Source of the DNA: Aegilops tauschii subsp. strangulata
Lineage: Eukaryota > Streptophyta > Magnoliopsida > Poales > Poaceae
DNA: 64,000 nucleotides
Direction of reading: 5' to 3'
Assembly (NCBI RefSeq): GCF_002575655.3
Contig: NC_053038.3
Coordinates: forward strand, 143,546,885-143,610,884
The position numbers and the translations under genes are program-made. Each line of letters opens with the position of its first letter. The stretch's first letter is position 1. Positions 23,099 to 33,246 of this stretch are shown in pieces. The notes beneath the pieces were generated by a model. It had not been told where the DNA came from and made no database searches. It was given only the letters and a program-made list of their open reading frames with translations.

Positions 23099-23105
23099 AT
23101 TTATA
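23099..23105 (-). promoter_or_regulatory. TATA box of region R antisense gene
   Basis: On the - strand CGCTATAAATGGGG lies 80 bases before ATG 23019. Confidence 0.65.
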
Positions 23106-23327
23106 GCGGAAGAAGGCCAACCGGCGCCTCCCACGATCATAGGTAATGATGGGTTTCCTTGCATGTCGCAGGGACTTGTCAAGTCAGGCAGTTGCCGAGG
23201 CAGCACGGGGAAGTGGAGACGCCCACGTCCAATCAACCGCCACGCGTCGACCAAGGCCGCAGGCTTTTGGGGCCCGCGGTGCTCTGTACTTGACCTTTGG
23301 CTTCGCCCCGAAGCCAAGCCCGAGTGC

Positions 23328-23347
23328 GCCTTGGGCCCGGGGGCTAC
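23328..23347 (+). other. Region R polypurine tract
   Basis: CCTTGGGCCCGGGGGCTAC before the LTR start TGTCGGCG. Confidence 0.7.
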
Positions 23348-24266
23348 TGTCGGCGTTCTGGGAACGGGGGTCCCCAGACTTGCCGGCCTGCGGCCCACGG
23401 CGTGGCTATGCTAGCAGGCCTGTACGGCCCATCTTCATCGACAAGGCACACAAGACCCTCGCGAGGGGCCAAGCCTCGCGAGGCGGACGACGCAAGACCT
23501 CCTCGAGAGCGGCCTCACCAGGCTGCCTCGCGAGGAGCGGAGATATCAAGGTGGGGAAAACCTGACGAGGCTCTCGTGACGTGAGCCATGACGATCGACA
23601 CCAGGTGAGCACCAGCGCGCAGCGTCCTTGTTTCCTCTTTGGTGCTAAGGAGGCAAGCGCAGGCATGGAGTACCGAGGCATCAGGCAAAGGTTTCCATAT
23701 CGGTGCAACGAGACCAAGACCGGCAGGATGGCAAGACGGAGGTCACCATGGAGCCCAAGACGGCGTCATCACCAGAGCCTTTTGCAGGCGAAGACCTCTT
23801 TTGTCAGGATAGCTTGTACTAGCTGTCCCCCTTCAAATTTTCCTGCCGTTGTTGGCTCCCTTCCCGCTAAATATTTGGGGAGAGGACCAAGGCCTATATA
23901 AGTAGAACTAGGCGCCACGGTAGAGGGCATCTTGATCTGAGAACGCACTCAGGTTGAACTGATCGAGTCCTCACCCCCACAAGTTCACCGAGCACAAGAA
24001 CACCTCAACCTCAGGAGGCTGTTCTTCCCCTTGTACTATTCTTCATCAGCCCAAGAGGCAATCTACCACCACACACTTGAGTAGGGTATTACACCACAAC
24101 GGTGGCCCGAACCAGTATAAATCTTGTGTCTGTCTGTGTTGCCACTTCGTTGAGTTTGTCCGCGAGATCTTAGCGAGCTAGGGGGTGGATCGGTAGGAGG
24201 GAAAGAACTTCGCGCGCACCCCAGAGTTCGAACCTTAAGGGTTTTGCCAGAACCCCACATCCGACA
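23348..24266 (+). repeat. Array LTR, right copy (919 bp)
   Basis: Matches 16850-17760 closely, with a small insertion near 24150. TATA box at 23895-23902. Ends CATCCGACA; the next bases, CTCAT, should recur left of the array's first LTR. Confidence 0.9.
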
Positions 24267-24780
24267 CTCATCTCACCCACTCAGGACAAGCTTTACTACA
24301 CTGTGGAGCTGTGCTTCCAGCAGGGCGACAAGGTCTCCAACAACATAGCAGAGTACGCAGGCCTCATAGCTGGTCTCAAGGCTACGGTGGCACTAGGAGT
24401 GAAGCGCCTCACCATCAAGGGCGACTTACAGCTCCTCGTCAACTTCTCCAACAAGGTATATGAGCCGAAGGACAAACACATGGAGGCGTACCTCGCGGAG
24501 GTACGCAAGATGGAGAAGCAGCTCTTGGGCCTGGAATTGCAGCACGTGCCTCGTGGCACCAACAAAGAAGTCGACGACATCGCCAAGAGAGCATCCAAGC
24601 GGCTACCCCAAGAGCCTGGCATCTTTGAGGAGCGGCTCTTCAAGCCATCAGCAACACCACCACTTTCAAGAACAGCACTGCCTCGGGAGGAGCTCCCTCA
24701 ACCACCTGCCTCGGGAGCCCCGGCCTGCGGCCCGACCTCGGGAGCACGCTTACTCTTGGCGCTCGAGCCTCTGGAGGGGT
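24267..24780 (+). pseudogene. Outer gypsy RNase H, C-terminal part
   Basis: The frame opens LISPTQDKLYYTVELCFQ and contains NNIAEYAGLIAGLKA with the conserved Glu, then IKGDLQLLVNFSNK with the conserved Asp, then HVPRGTNKEVDDIAKRA. This order is typical of the RNase H of Tat-lineage gypsy elements. The N-terminal strand with the first catalytic Asp is missing because the array interrupts it. A linker rich in Pro and Ser leads to the integrase. Confidence 0.8.
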
Positions 24781-25586
24781 GCTGGACCAAGGAATTCAAG
24801 CAATACTTGACGCAAGGGACGCTGCCAGAGAAGGAGGAGGACGCTGAGCGTGTGCCCCAGGACGGTGAGTTATACAGGAAGTGGCCAAATGACGTTTCCC
24901 TGCGTTGCAACTCCAGGGAGCAGGGGAAAGAGCTGCTAGCCGACATACACAGCGGGGGCTGCGGTCACCACTCGTCGTCACGGACCCTCGTCGGCAAGGT
25001 GTTTCGCAGCGGATTCTACTGGCCTACGACACTCAACGATGCGACTAAGCTGGTGAAGTCTTGTGAGGCCTGTCAGTTCCACGCCAAGCAGATCCATCAG
25101 CCAGCTCAGGTTCTCTAGACCATCCCACTCTCGTGGCCATTCACGGTCTAAGGGCTGGATATCCTGGGCCCATTACCTCGAGCGTCTGAGGGCTACCGCT
25201 ACCTCTACGTCGCCATTGACAAGTTCACCAAGTGGGCGGAGGTAGAAGCCGTCCGCACCATCCCGGCCGGCTCCGCGGTCAAGTTCGTCAAAGGTCTCGT
25301 GAGCCGGTTTGGGGTCCCCAACCGCATCATCACCGATAACGGCTCGCAGTTTACTAGCAATCTCTTCAAGACATATTGTGCTAACCTTGGAACGCAGATC
25401 TGCTACGCCTTGGTGGCGCACACCCGGAGCAATGGTCAGGCCGAACACGCCAACGCGGAGGTCCTGTGAGGCCTCAAGACCAGGACCTTCAAGAAGAAGC
25501 TCGAGGCATGAGGCAGGGGCTGGCACGACGAGCTCCAGTCCGTGCTGTGGTCCATCCGCACCACCGACACCAAGCCAATGGGCGAG
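24781..25586 (+). pseudogene. Outer gypsy integrase, N-terminal and catalytic domains
   Basis: The zinc-binding region is visible (GCGHHSSSRTLVGKVF, then SCEACQFHA). The catalytic triad is complete: Asp in GLDILGP at 25158-25160, Asp in IITDNGSQF at 25335-25337 and Glu in NGQAEHANAE at 25443-25445, which gives the standard D(35)E spacing between the last two. Stops lie at 25116, 25149, 25467 and 25509, so the gene is inactive. The domain is cut at 25586 by LARD2 and continues at 37544. Confidence 0.85.
25582..25586. repeat. Target-site duplication of LARD2, left copy (GCGAG)
   Basis: GCGAG at 25582-25586 equals 37539-37543. Joining the flanks restores KPMGE then TPFFFVYEAEAILP, a standard integrase stretch. 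Confidence 0.95.
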
Positions 25587-27014
25587 TGTGACACCACAAA
25601 ATTTTGACCTTGTTTTATTATTTCAAATTTTGCCAGGAAATTAAACTTTTCCATTTGTCTAGATTTACCTCTTGATATTGTGGGTTTTACCTCAAGTGGA
25701 AACTTTCCGAAAGTATTATTGGACTTGTATACTCTCTCTATGAAACAATTCTTTATCAGTGGATTTAATTGCAAGATTTGCTTTTCCCTGAGTTTTATTC
25801 TTTTAAAATGATTTTTCATGAATTTGGAGTCTCTGTTGCACTGCAACCATTTGATTAATGCATTTAAAAATTTCACCAAAATTTGGGCATGTCATGTGAT
25901 GTTTCCACATCACTTTTATGCAAAAATATCTTTTGATTATTGGAGATTTTGAGCTCTACATCAACTTGTCAAATCTGGTCCAGTAGGTATTTTTGCACTA
26001 CAACCTATTTAAATATTGCTTTAAAAATTCTTCCAAGTGTTTGGGGATGTCAGTAGATGCATATAATTCAACTTTATACTAAAACCCAGTGATGTTATTT
26101 GAATTTTTTTGAGTGAATCAACCTCTTTTTCATTCTGGTCCAGTTTTGTGATTTGTACTGCAACCCTATTTTATTTTGCTCTAGTGCCCCTGAGCTTTTT
26201 CCTGCCTATAGCCCTCCCTACAAAACCCTTAAGTCCAGGAGAGTGGACCCATTGGAGGATTTTGAATGCATGCAATGAGACCTTTTTCTTTCTGTCCAAA
26301 ACTGAAGTTTTGCAAAACCTGCAGTAGCAAGTTTCTGGTTTTGCCCAAATGATCTTGCCATCATCACCTACATCCAGGGAGACCCTGACCTGGAGGTTTT
26401 GGCCACTCCAAGAGTTGCCTAGGTACACTTAGCATTCTGTCGAACACTTGGTGTGCACAGTCAGTTTTGACATGAGTTTTAGTTTGCACTGTGTACTTGA
26501 TGCTCTGACCCAGCAACCTTGTCCACTAAGATCCTAGCTACTCCTAACCTAGTCCTGTTAATTGCCAGCCTCCCTCTAGCACTCTAGGCTGCCCTGGCAT
26601 TTCGTCGAACACGTCCCGTGCGTGCTCTGGGCGCGCCCAGAGCGCACATTTTGCACGCTCGCGCACCGAGTCGCCGCGTCGCCTTGCCGCCCTCGCCGCG
26701 TCCCGCCCTGGCCCTTGCTCGCTTGCAGAGCCACGCAGTACCCTCGCCCACTCGCCAGAACTCTCCAAGCCACCCCTGGCGCCCTACAGCGCCGCCGTCA
26801 AAGCCTTTGGCGGCACGCCGGCGTCGGCAGTGAGCTCCTGCCACGGACGGCGCCGCCCAAGCCACACCAGCGCGCCAGCTGCCCCCTGGAGCAGCTCGAG
26901 CTTATCCTGAAACCCGTCGGCACGCGCTCGTCGCCGCCACGTCGCCCTGCAGCTACAGCACAGCGGTCGCCGGCGTTCTTATCCACGGCCGCCACGAGAC
27001 CAGCCTCGAACGCC

Positions 27015-27022
27015 TATTTAAG
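27015..27022 (+). promoter_or_regulatory. Candidate LARD2 LTR TATA box (TATTTAAG)
   Basis: CGCCTATTTAAGGAGGCCCC, conserved in all four LARD LTRs. A transcript starting about 30 bases downstream would define the U3/R border. Confidence 0.5.
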
Positions 27023-28734
27023 GAGGCCCCCGAGCTCCTCCAAGCACCCACGCGACCCCAGGCCACCCCCATAGCACCCCCACGGCCAGCATTCGACGGA
27101 TGGTAGCCGTCTTCCTCGACTCCGCCCGGTTCGGCCGCCGCCAGCTTCCGGTGCCATTCATCGCAACCAGGGCCTCCCCCACCCATCCAACGCCACCACC
27201 CGTTTCCCCTCGACCTCACGGAGTCGCCCATCCTCTTAGCTTCGATCGAGAGCCACCACAGCCCAAAACCCCAATCTTGCCCGAAACCTCCTCCGCCGCG
27301 GAGCTCGCCGCCGGCGACTCCCTTCACTCCCACGGCCCCCTCGACCACCGGGAGGACCGCCCTGGAGCCACGGATCCATGCCTGCCCTCCAGAGCCCGCG
27401 AGGAGCTGCCAATCGCCGGCGGCGATCGCCAGAGTTCCGCCTCCGTTCGGGGAGAGGAAGAGGAGGGAGGAGAGACTAGTCAAACCGGACCAGTGGACCC
27501 GCTGGACCCACTGTCAGTAACCCAGCCCCGCCACCACGTGTTTAAGTGGTCACGTAAACGCCTGAGTACGTTTCCTCTGCTTTGAAAGCGTATTTTCCCC
27601 CGAAATGTTTTCTTTTTCTGGTTTTATTAAAAACAGAACTTTGACCAAACTTTGACTGGCTATATCTTTTAAAATAAAACCCCAAATGAGTTGATTCTTT
27701 TTCCTACCTCCTTAAAATTTCACCTAGTTTATTTTAAGATTTATTCCAAAAATATTTGGAACAACTTTTTGTACTGTTTTTGAAATATTTGTTATTTGAA
27801 TATTTAAAAAAAAGGGAAATGGAGAGAGAAGAAAACTTTCAAAAAGTGCACCCCTTGCATACTCTTGAAGGCAAGCATTCTGAACTCTGGTATAATGTTT
27901 TCGTGAGGTGTTTTGATACAGTTACAACACCACCTTGACTTGGAGCATGCGTTATTTCTATGTAACGATACAGTCACATGCATGAGTGCATATTGGAGAT
28001 GCTTTACTGTTAGAAATGGATATGCTGGTGATAGTGATCATCCACGCGAGCTTTTCATGCATACCGGCAGGAAGCCGGGAAAGTCGTGGTCTTGGGTAGA
28101 CACGAGCTTGTCCCTAATTCCTCGTCGAGACGAGTGTGTCCGGTATGGCATGATGAGGTTTGATGAGCGGTGATTATGTCTGTTAATGGAAATATATTGG
28201 TTGTGCTAATCATTCGGAGAATACTTGGACCTCCTGAGTCGGCCGTAGGTTGAGTCTTGTTCGGTAACTTCCCCTACTTGTTTTGTACTACCACTTGTCC
28301 CTGCCACAGGTAGGGTATGGTTCAATAAGTTGTCAACCCCTTACAAAGGCACACACCGTACAGAGAGGCCATGGTGGAAGATACCGGATGCATCCGGTAG
28401 GCATGCCACCTGGTCCGGGGGCATGGGTGTTTCCGGTTGGGACCGAGAGGGGGGCACGCCTTAGAGCGCGCGATATAAATTTGATCCCATGCTACGTCGA
28501 GGTTGTAGCCTCCCCACTTAGAGTTTTGCTTGACAGGTGTCGTGGGTGATTCCAGACACCGGTAAGTTAAGCTGGTGTGTGCAGGTCAGGCATGTTTTCA
28601 ATTTAAAGGCCGTAGGCGGAATTAGTCCCGATGGACTAAATAAATCCGTTACTCGTGGGTAAAGAGTACACCCTCTACAGAGGTTATATCTATTCGGATA
28701 GCCATGTTCATGGTTAAGGACTTCAGTCCGAGAT

Positions 28735-28860
28735 GGGTCTAGTGACGGTCTTCGGATGGAGAAACGGCTAAATTGGATCATAGTAACGGTGTTCGGATGG
28801 AGAAACGGCTAAACTAGAGTCTAGTGACGGTCTTCGGATGGAGAAACGGCTAGACTAGAA
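28735..28860 (+). repeat. Triplicated CTTCGGATGGAG motif
   Basis: Three units of about 42 bp containing TTCGGATGGAGAAACGGCTA. Equivalent to 1795-1935 in LARD1. Confidence 0.8.
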
Positions 28861-28990
28861 CTTTGCTTATGACCTATGACATATGAGGATTATGTTTAAT
28901 ATTATTATGGACTAACCATTTACATTACTTGAATTATTGAGTATCCCTGGGACGGTTCTACCTCCGGGATATTCACTGTGATTATTCTTA

Positions 28991-29300
28991 TATAAGCCCT
29001 CTCTGTGGTGTCGCTCAGACGCCCGACTGTGGCATGCTTGTTATTTAATTATTCTTTATAAGCCCTTTATGTGGTGTCGCTCAGACGCCCGACTGCGGCA
29101 TGCTTGTTATTTAAATTATTCTTTATAAGCCCTTTATGTGGTGTCGCTCAGACGCCCGACTGCGGCATGCTTGTTATTTAATTATTCCTTATAAGCCCTT
29201 TATGTGGTGTCGCTCAGACGCCCGACTGTGGCATGCTTGTTATTTAATTATTCTTTATAAGCCCTTTATGTGGTGTCGCTCAGATGCCCGACTGCGGCAT
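28991..29300 (+). repeat. LARD2 LTR minisatellite, five units of ~63 bp
   Basis: Units share TATAAGCCCTTTATGTGGTG then TCGCTCAGACGCCCGACTG. Repeated in the other LTR at 36641-36950. LARD1 has six longer units. Confidence 0.85.
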
Positions 29301-29894
29301 TGTTAATTCATTTGCACCCTTTCGAGGAGTCATTTCAGACACTCGATCAGTGCATTCTATTTCTAGTCCCATATTGCATGTTCATATTTTACCTGCATGC
29401 GTGCATCACGGATTTCGTTTATTTCGTGACAGACGTTATCATCATAAAATATTTCGGAGCATGATTACCCCTTTGTTATATTATACCCATGTTCTTGATG
29501 TTTGCGGGTACATTCAAACGTACTCACTGGCTTGTCCCTGGCTATTTTCTTGGCCAGATTACTTGCGTGGAGGAGAGCGTTACGACGACAGCCCCGGAAC
29601 CCATGTAAAGGTGATAGCAGCCTCGCGAAGATAGGAGTTATCCTGGTCAGTTGTTCTTGTGGGAAATGGAGTCCCATAGACGCATATGTACCACAAATCG
29701 CTTCTGCCATCAACCACTAGAAACCAAGTGTTGTACTCATAGGCCACAATGGTCTTGTACCACATATTTTGTACTTTGCTTGGAATTCTTGTATCAAGTT
29801 GGTACCTCATCAGTTAACAGTAATCCTGGGGCTGGTGAGTACAAAGGCCATTTTCTGGGAAATTAATATCCCGAAAATCCAGTCCTGACAGACT

Positions 29895-29907
29895 TGGTAT
29901 CAGAGCC
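29895..29907 (+). other. LARD2 primer-binding site
   Basis: TGGTATCAGAGCC four bases after the LTR end, the initiator Met tRNA type. Confidence 0.95.
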
Positions 29908-30144
29908 AGGCTGACCATTGGCTAATCCTATCTTAGCCAGGTCAATAAACCTAGGTTAACCAAACCACCAGACCTTAACCTGACCCCGGGCAAGCTTCTC
30001 GCGTAAGATAGCCCCACAGTGACCCGACGCCTTTCGGCAGACGGTGCCCAACCTATCAGCCTAGCCCGTCGATCGCGCGCCAGTGACCAACACCTAACAT
30101 GTCTCATTCGCAAGCGTGCAAAGGAAGACTCCGTCCCCTTTTTC

Positions 30145-30152
30145 CTATAAAA
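30145..30152 (+). promoter_or_regulatory. TATA box of LARD2 ORF A
   Basis: TTCCTATAAAAAGGGCACGC, 57 bases before ATG 30209, as in LARD1. Confidence 0.6.
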
Positions 30153-30208
30153 AGGGCACGCTAGCCTCAACCCAGCACAACACAGCCTCTTTCCCAAACC
30201 AAGCCACG

Positions 30209-31003
30209 ATGCCTGGCCCCATGGTTCACAATGAGACCACAGCAACCAACCTTGGAGGTTTTGTGACCGTGCTCGCAAACCTCACCCACCGTGCCTATGC
30301 ATTAGAAGAGCCGCCAGAATATGTTGTGTACCAAGGACTCATGAGCGGTGAGAGCCGTCAATTCTGGGCCACTGTACACATCTATGGTAGGGGTCTATCG
30401 CCAGAACGCCCCTACAGGTTCACTGGAAGGACAACTTCCTTTGAGCCACAAGCCATCCAGCTAGCAGCTCGGGAAGCTATAGTTCAACTCCGGCACTTGT
30501 CGCCCAGAGTTAACTGTCGCTCGTTCTACTACTACCCCAGTTGTGACGGGTATGGTAGGCCGCCCCAGGTTGCCAACGGAGATCACGAGACAGATCCTGC
30601 ACTATTGCATCTGGTGCGCTATGTAAGGGCACTAGAGCAACTGTTCGATCAAATCACTCTTGATCTGATCGCAGCTCGTGGAGAACTGGTTCGCCGAGCC
30701 CCAGCGAGAGGAGAAGTGGAGCCCGACGCCGACAACCCAGTCGTGCTGTTCGGACACCCGATCGAGCCCTTGAGGTCCGCCCCAGCCATCAACCAGAGTG
30801 CTCTGGTGTCCCCAGAAGCGCTTCGTTGCCTTTTGGGAACCCGTTCCAACGAGATTGTGGCCAGCAACCCCCGCGATGGTCATCACCACTACCCCGACCC
30901 TGCAGCCCCTCAACCTCATCCAGCAAATCCCGACGGTGAAACCCGTGGAGAAACCTCGGCGTCCACAAGGCCAGCCCACTTAGACATTAACGAAGTAGAC
31001 TAA
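30209..31003 (+). CDS. LARD2 ORF A: dsRBD-like protein, intact (264 aa)
   Basis: Intact ORF starting MPGPMVHNETTATNLGG. The ATG at 30209 was chosen over the upstream in-frame ATG at 30116 because the TATA box lies between them. Residues about 38-97 form the core: PPEYVVYQG, FWATVHIYGRG, YRFTGRTTS, AIQLAAREAIVQLR, then NCRSFYYYPS. The pattern of strands closed by an alanine-rich helix resembles dsRBDs, though the usual basic pair before the helix is absent. The middle part has DPALLHLVRYVRALEQLF, matched in ORF B. The C-terminus is low-complexity (Pro, His, Asn) ending LDINEVD. It has no similarity to gag or pol that I can see. Role unknown; binding of element RNA is a hypothesis. Confidence 0.65.
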   Translation: MPGPMVHNETTATNLGGFVTVLANLTHRAYALEEPPEYVVYQGLMSGESRQFWATVHIYGRGLSPERPYRFTGRTTSFEPQAIQLAAREAIVQLRHLSPRVNCRSFYYYPSCDGYGRPPQVANGDHETDPALLHLVRYVRALEQLFDQITLDLIAARGELVRRAPARGEVEPDADNPVVLFGHPIEPLRSAPAINQSALVSPEALRCLLGTRSNEIVASNPRDGHHHYPDPAAPQPHPANPDGETRGETSASTRPAHLDINEVD

Positions 31004-31290
31004 GTCGCTCAAGTAGTATCGAGCCTTAGTATTCCTACGCTTTGTAACTGTGTGGTCCTGTATCACTATTATTAAATGCTATCTGCTTGAGCGCCCCTAC
31101 TTTTGGAGTAGTAGCTATGCATATGTACGTTGGCGTACAGTTGCATTTTTAAATTTCGGGCGCAGCTACCAAAACCACCCCGACGACACCCACAGCAATG
31201 CGTCACATTTATGAGATATGTGTATCTGTGGCATTGACCCGACCCCAAACTAGTTACCCTTCACCACAGTAAATAACCCAGCCCCAATGC

Positions 31291-31298
31291 TATATAAG
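31291..31298 (+). promoter_or_regulatory. TATA box of LARD2 ORF B
   Basis: ATGCTATATAAGAGGCCACC, 69 bases before ATG 31367. Confidence 0.6.
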
Positions 31299-31366
31299 AG
31301 GCCACCTCGTGACCTTGCCAAGTACCCCTTGCCTTGCGCACAACACTCACAACCTTTTTCCTTGCC

Positions 31367-31998
31367 ATGCCGACCCCCAGTATTTATCTGAGAACTCCAG
31401 ACGCAACCCCGGGTAGTTTTGTTAAATTATTGTGGGACTTTACTTGCAGTACCATGAGTGCCATCCATCCACCCCAGTACGAGTTGCTCAAATCGAGGAT
31501 CACCCCATCCACCTCGAAATATTGGGCAGTGGTGCACATCCCTCCCGCAAACCCAAACCAAGACCCAACGGAAGTCTCCTTCGTGGGGAAATCCATGCCG
31601 ACTCCGCATATGGCCATAGAAGCTGCTGCGTACGAAGCGCTCGCTCGTCTTCGATTCGCGGTACCCTATGCCAGCGAACGAGGATATTATTATTTTCCGA
31701 GTCGTGCAGCACCCGGAGAAGTTGCATCTTCTCCCGGTGGACTAATTGAGAGGGATCCAGTACTGGCCAACCTTGCCCAGTATGTGATCGCTCAGGAGCG
31801 TTTGACTCAGCGGTAATGGGTTATCTCCAGAGCCTCGCTGATTTAAATCCTCAGATCGCTATTGGCAGACCACTGAGGCCTGACCAGGAGAGACGCGTTC
31901 ATCGGCTGGTCAACCCGCTTCCCCCGATAGAAGAAGAGTGCGCCCCAGTACCAGAGACGTTTTCTCAGGATCCTGTCCGTTTACCGTTTTTATTGTAG
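31367..31998 (+). pseudogene. LARD2 ORF B: dsRBD-like protein with a frameshift
   Basis: Starts MPTPSIYLRTPDATPG. It has PPQYELLKSRITPS, KYWAVVHIPPANP, FVGKSMPTPH, AIEAAAYEALARLRF and RGYYYFPSR, aligning with ORF A motif by motif. The frame hits TAA near 31814 because one base is missing relative to LARD1; the remaining codons (GYLQSLADLNPQIAIGRPL and on) continue in another frame to 31998. Expected product is about 210 residues. Two paralogous proteins side by side suggest an old duplication inside the element. Confidence 0.6.
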
Positions 31999-32416
31999 AC
32001 GTCACCGCTGTGTTTATTATCCCGGTATTTATTTATGGGTTGTAACTTGTGCATGGTATCCAGAAATTTGTGCGACGGATCAGATTTGGTTTCAATTATG
32101 TGAGCAATTTTACTGCTGTTATTCTTTATTTAACTAATTTTCACTCACGATAGATTTTGTAGAGAGATCTCTTTCCCTGAGTTGCTGCAGCATATGCCTC
32201 TTCACGACATAGATTTTTATTCGCGCAGCACCATAACAGCAGACTCACAACTGCCACCACTCGACCTCGTGCGCTAATTACAAATCCTCGTACACATTTT
32301 GCGCCTAACTGATCACACCCGAGGACACAACAGTCTCAGTAAGAGAGATTTGTGAGTAATCATTCGGGCGCGAGTTGCCCCAGCACACCAACAGCAGTTA
32401 GCACTTGATGCCGCAC

Positions 32417-32578
32417 CTAATCCTCGTGATTGCTGCCGCCGCGAAGAGCTAACACTCGAGCGGCAGCATCACGACGATCGTCAAGGATCATCGCGCACAA
32501 GAGCACGGAGAACCCCAGCAACGTCGCCAAACCTCCACACACCAGGACCACGTACCAGTCCGGCATCGCCTCCGCCAT
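32417..32578 (-). CDS. Antisense 53-residue membrane microprotein of LARD2
   Basis: Same length and start (MAEAMPDWYVVLVCGGLA) as the LARD1 copy, with the same hydrophobic segment at residues ~9-31 followed by LDDRRDAAARVLALRGG. It is convergent with ORF B. A TATA box lies at 32680-32686. The two copies differ at only a few residues, and neither has a stop or frameshift, whereas the sense ORFs are damaged in at least one copy each. Product not recognised. Confidence 0.55.
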   Translation of the reverse strand: MAEAMPDWYVVLVCGGLATLLGFSVLLCAMILDDRRDAAARVLALRGGSNHED

Positions 32579-32679
32579 TAGAGCCTCGTCTCAAGCTCCT
32601 GCTAACAACAATGGAGGAGAAGGGAGAAGAAGTAGAAGCGAGGCCAGGTGTGAGGAAGAAGAGAGGAACACCGCGATCA

Positions 32680-32686
32680 TTTTATA
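32680..32686 (-). promoter_or_regulatory. TATA box of LARD2 microprotein gene
   Basis: On the - strand GAGCTATAAAATGATCG, 102 bases before ATG 32578. Confidence 0.6.
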
Positions 32687-33207
32687 GCTCGAGATTGGTG
32701 TACGGTGGGTGAGGTCCACCAGCGCCACTCGTCGCTCGATCGCCGGTGTTCGGAGGTGAGTCCGCGAGCAGTGCCGACAGTGCACTGGCCCGCGAGGTGA
32801 GTGCACGCTGCACCGGCAGCTAGCACGCCGCGCACTACCGCAGCCCTACGCGCTAGGCGTCGCCGGTGGAGGAAGCGCGGGAGAGCACGCGAGAGAGAAG
32901 AGAGAGCCAGAGGTAGAAGAAGAGGCCGACAGTGGGCCCCGGGTCCACCTGTTAGCTAGAGAGAGCACTGTGCTCTCGGGTTGGACCACCGTGTTTTAGT
33001 AATTTAGAATTTATTCTAAATTACTGTATCCAACGTAGAAATATCTCGTTTTCCCCGACCATGGATTTTTCCGCGCAACGCCAGTATACCACACTGTGGT
33101 TTTACACCACTTATTGCCCTCTCACTGTAGCTACATTGTTATTACATAGTATAATATTGATTTCTTTTTTTTGGTAAAAGCAATGTTTGTTCAAAACAGC
33201 TTTTAAC

Positions 33208-33246
33208 AAATCTCGAGGACGAGATTTTTTTTAAGGGGGTTAGTGT
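33208..33246 (+). other. LARD2 polypurine tract and upstream signature
   Basis: CTCGAGGACGAGATTTTTTT then TTAAGGGGGTTAGTGT directly before the 3' LTR. Confidence 0.8.

Larger units (their letters stand above)
1..24266 (+). mobile_element. Gypsy (Tat-like) tandem array: internal L - LTR - internal R - LTR
   Basis: Two internal regions of the same family follow each other with an LTR after each. Region L is 1-715 plus 12748-16849, region R is 17761-23347, and the LTRs are 16850-17760 and 23348-24266. The base before each LTR ends the same polypurine tract (CCTTGGGCCCGGGGGCTAC), and a primer-binding site follows the first LTR, so the middle LTR is shared between two bodies. The 5' LTR of region L must lie left of the window. 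The five bases after the last LTR are CTCAT and continue an RNase H reading frame of another gypsy element, which suggests the array is inserted there. Both bodies have gag and protease but only reverse transcriptase remnants, so the array is non-autonomous. The family name was not recognised. Confidence 0.75.
25587..29890 (+). repeat. LARD2 5' LTR (4304 bp)
   Basis: Starts TGTGACACC and ends AGTCCTGACA. Contains the GC-rich block (about 26580-27530), candidate TATA box, triplicated motif and minisatellite. No gene supported. Confidence 0.95.

Noticed and set aside
24303..25118. Independent host gene for an RNase H/exonuclease
   Set aside because: The frame runs into integrase domains with a D(35)E catalytic pair and is flanked by gypsy LTRs.
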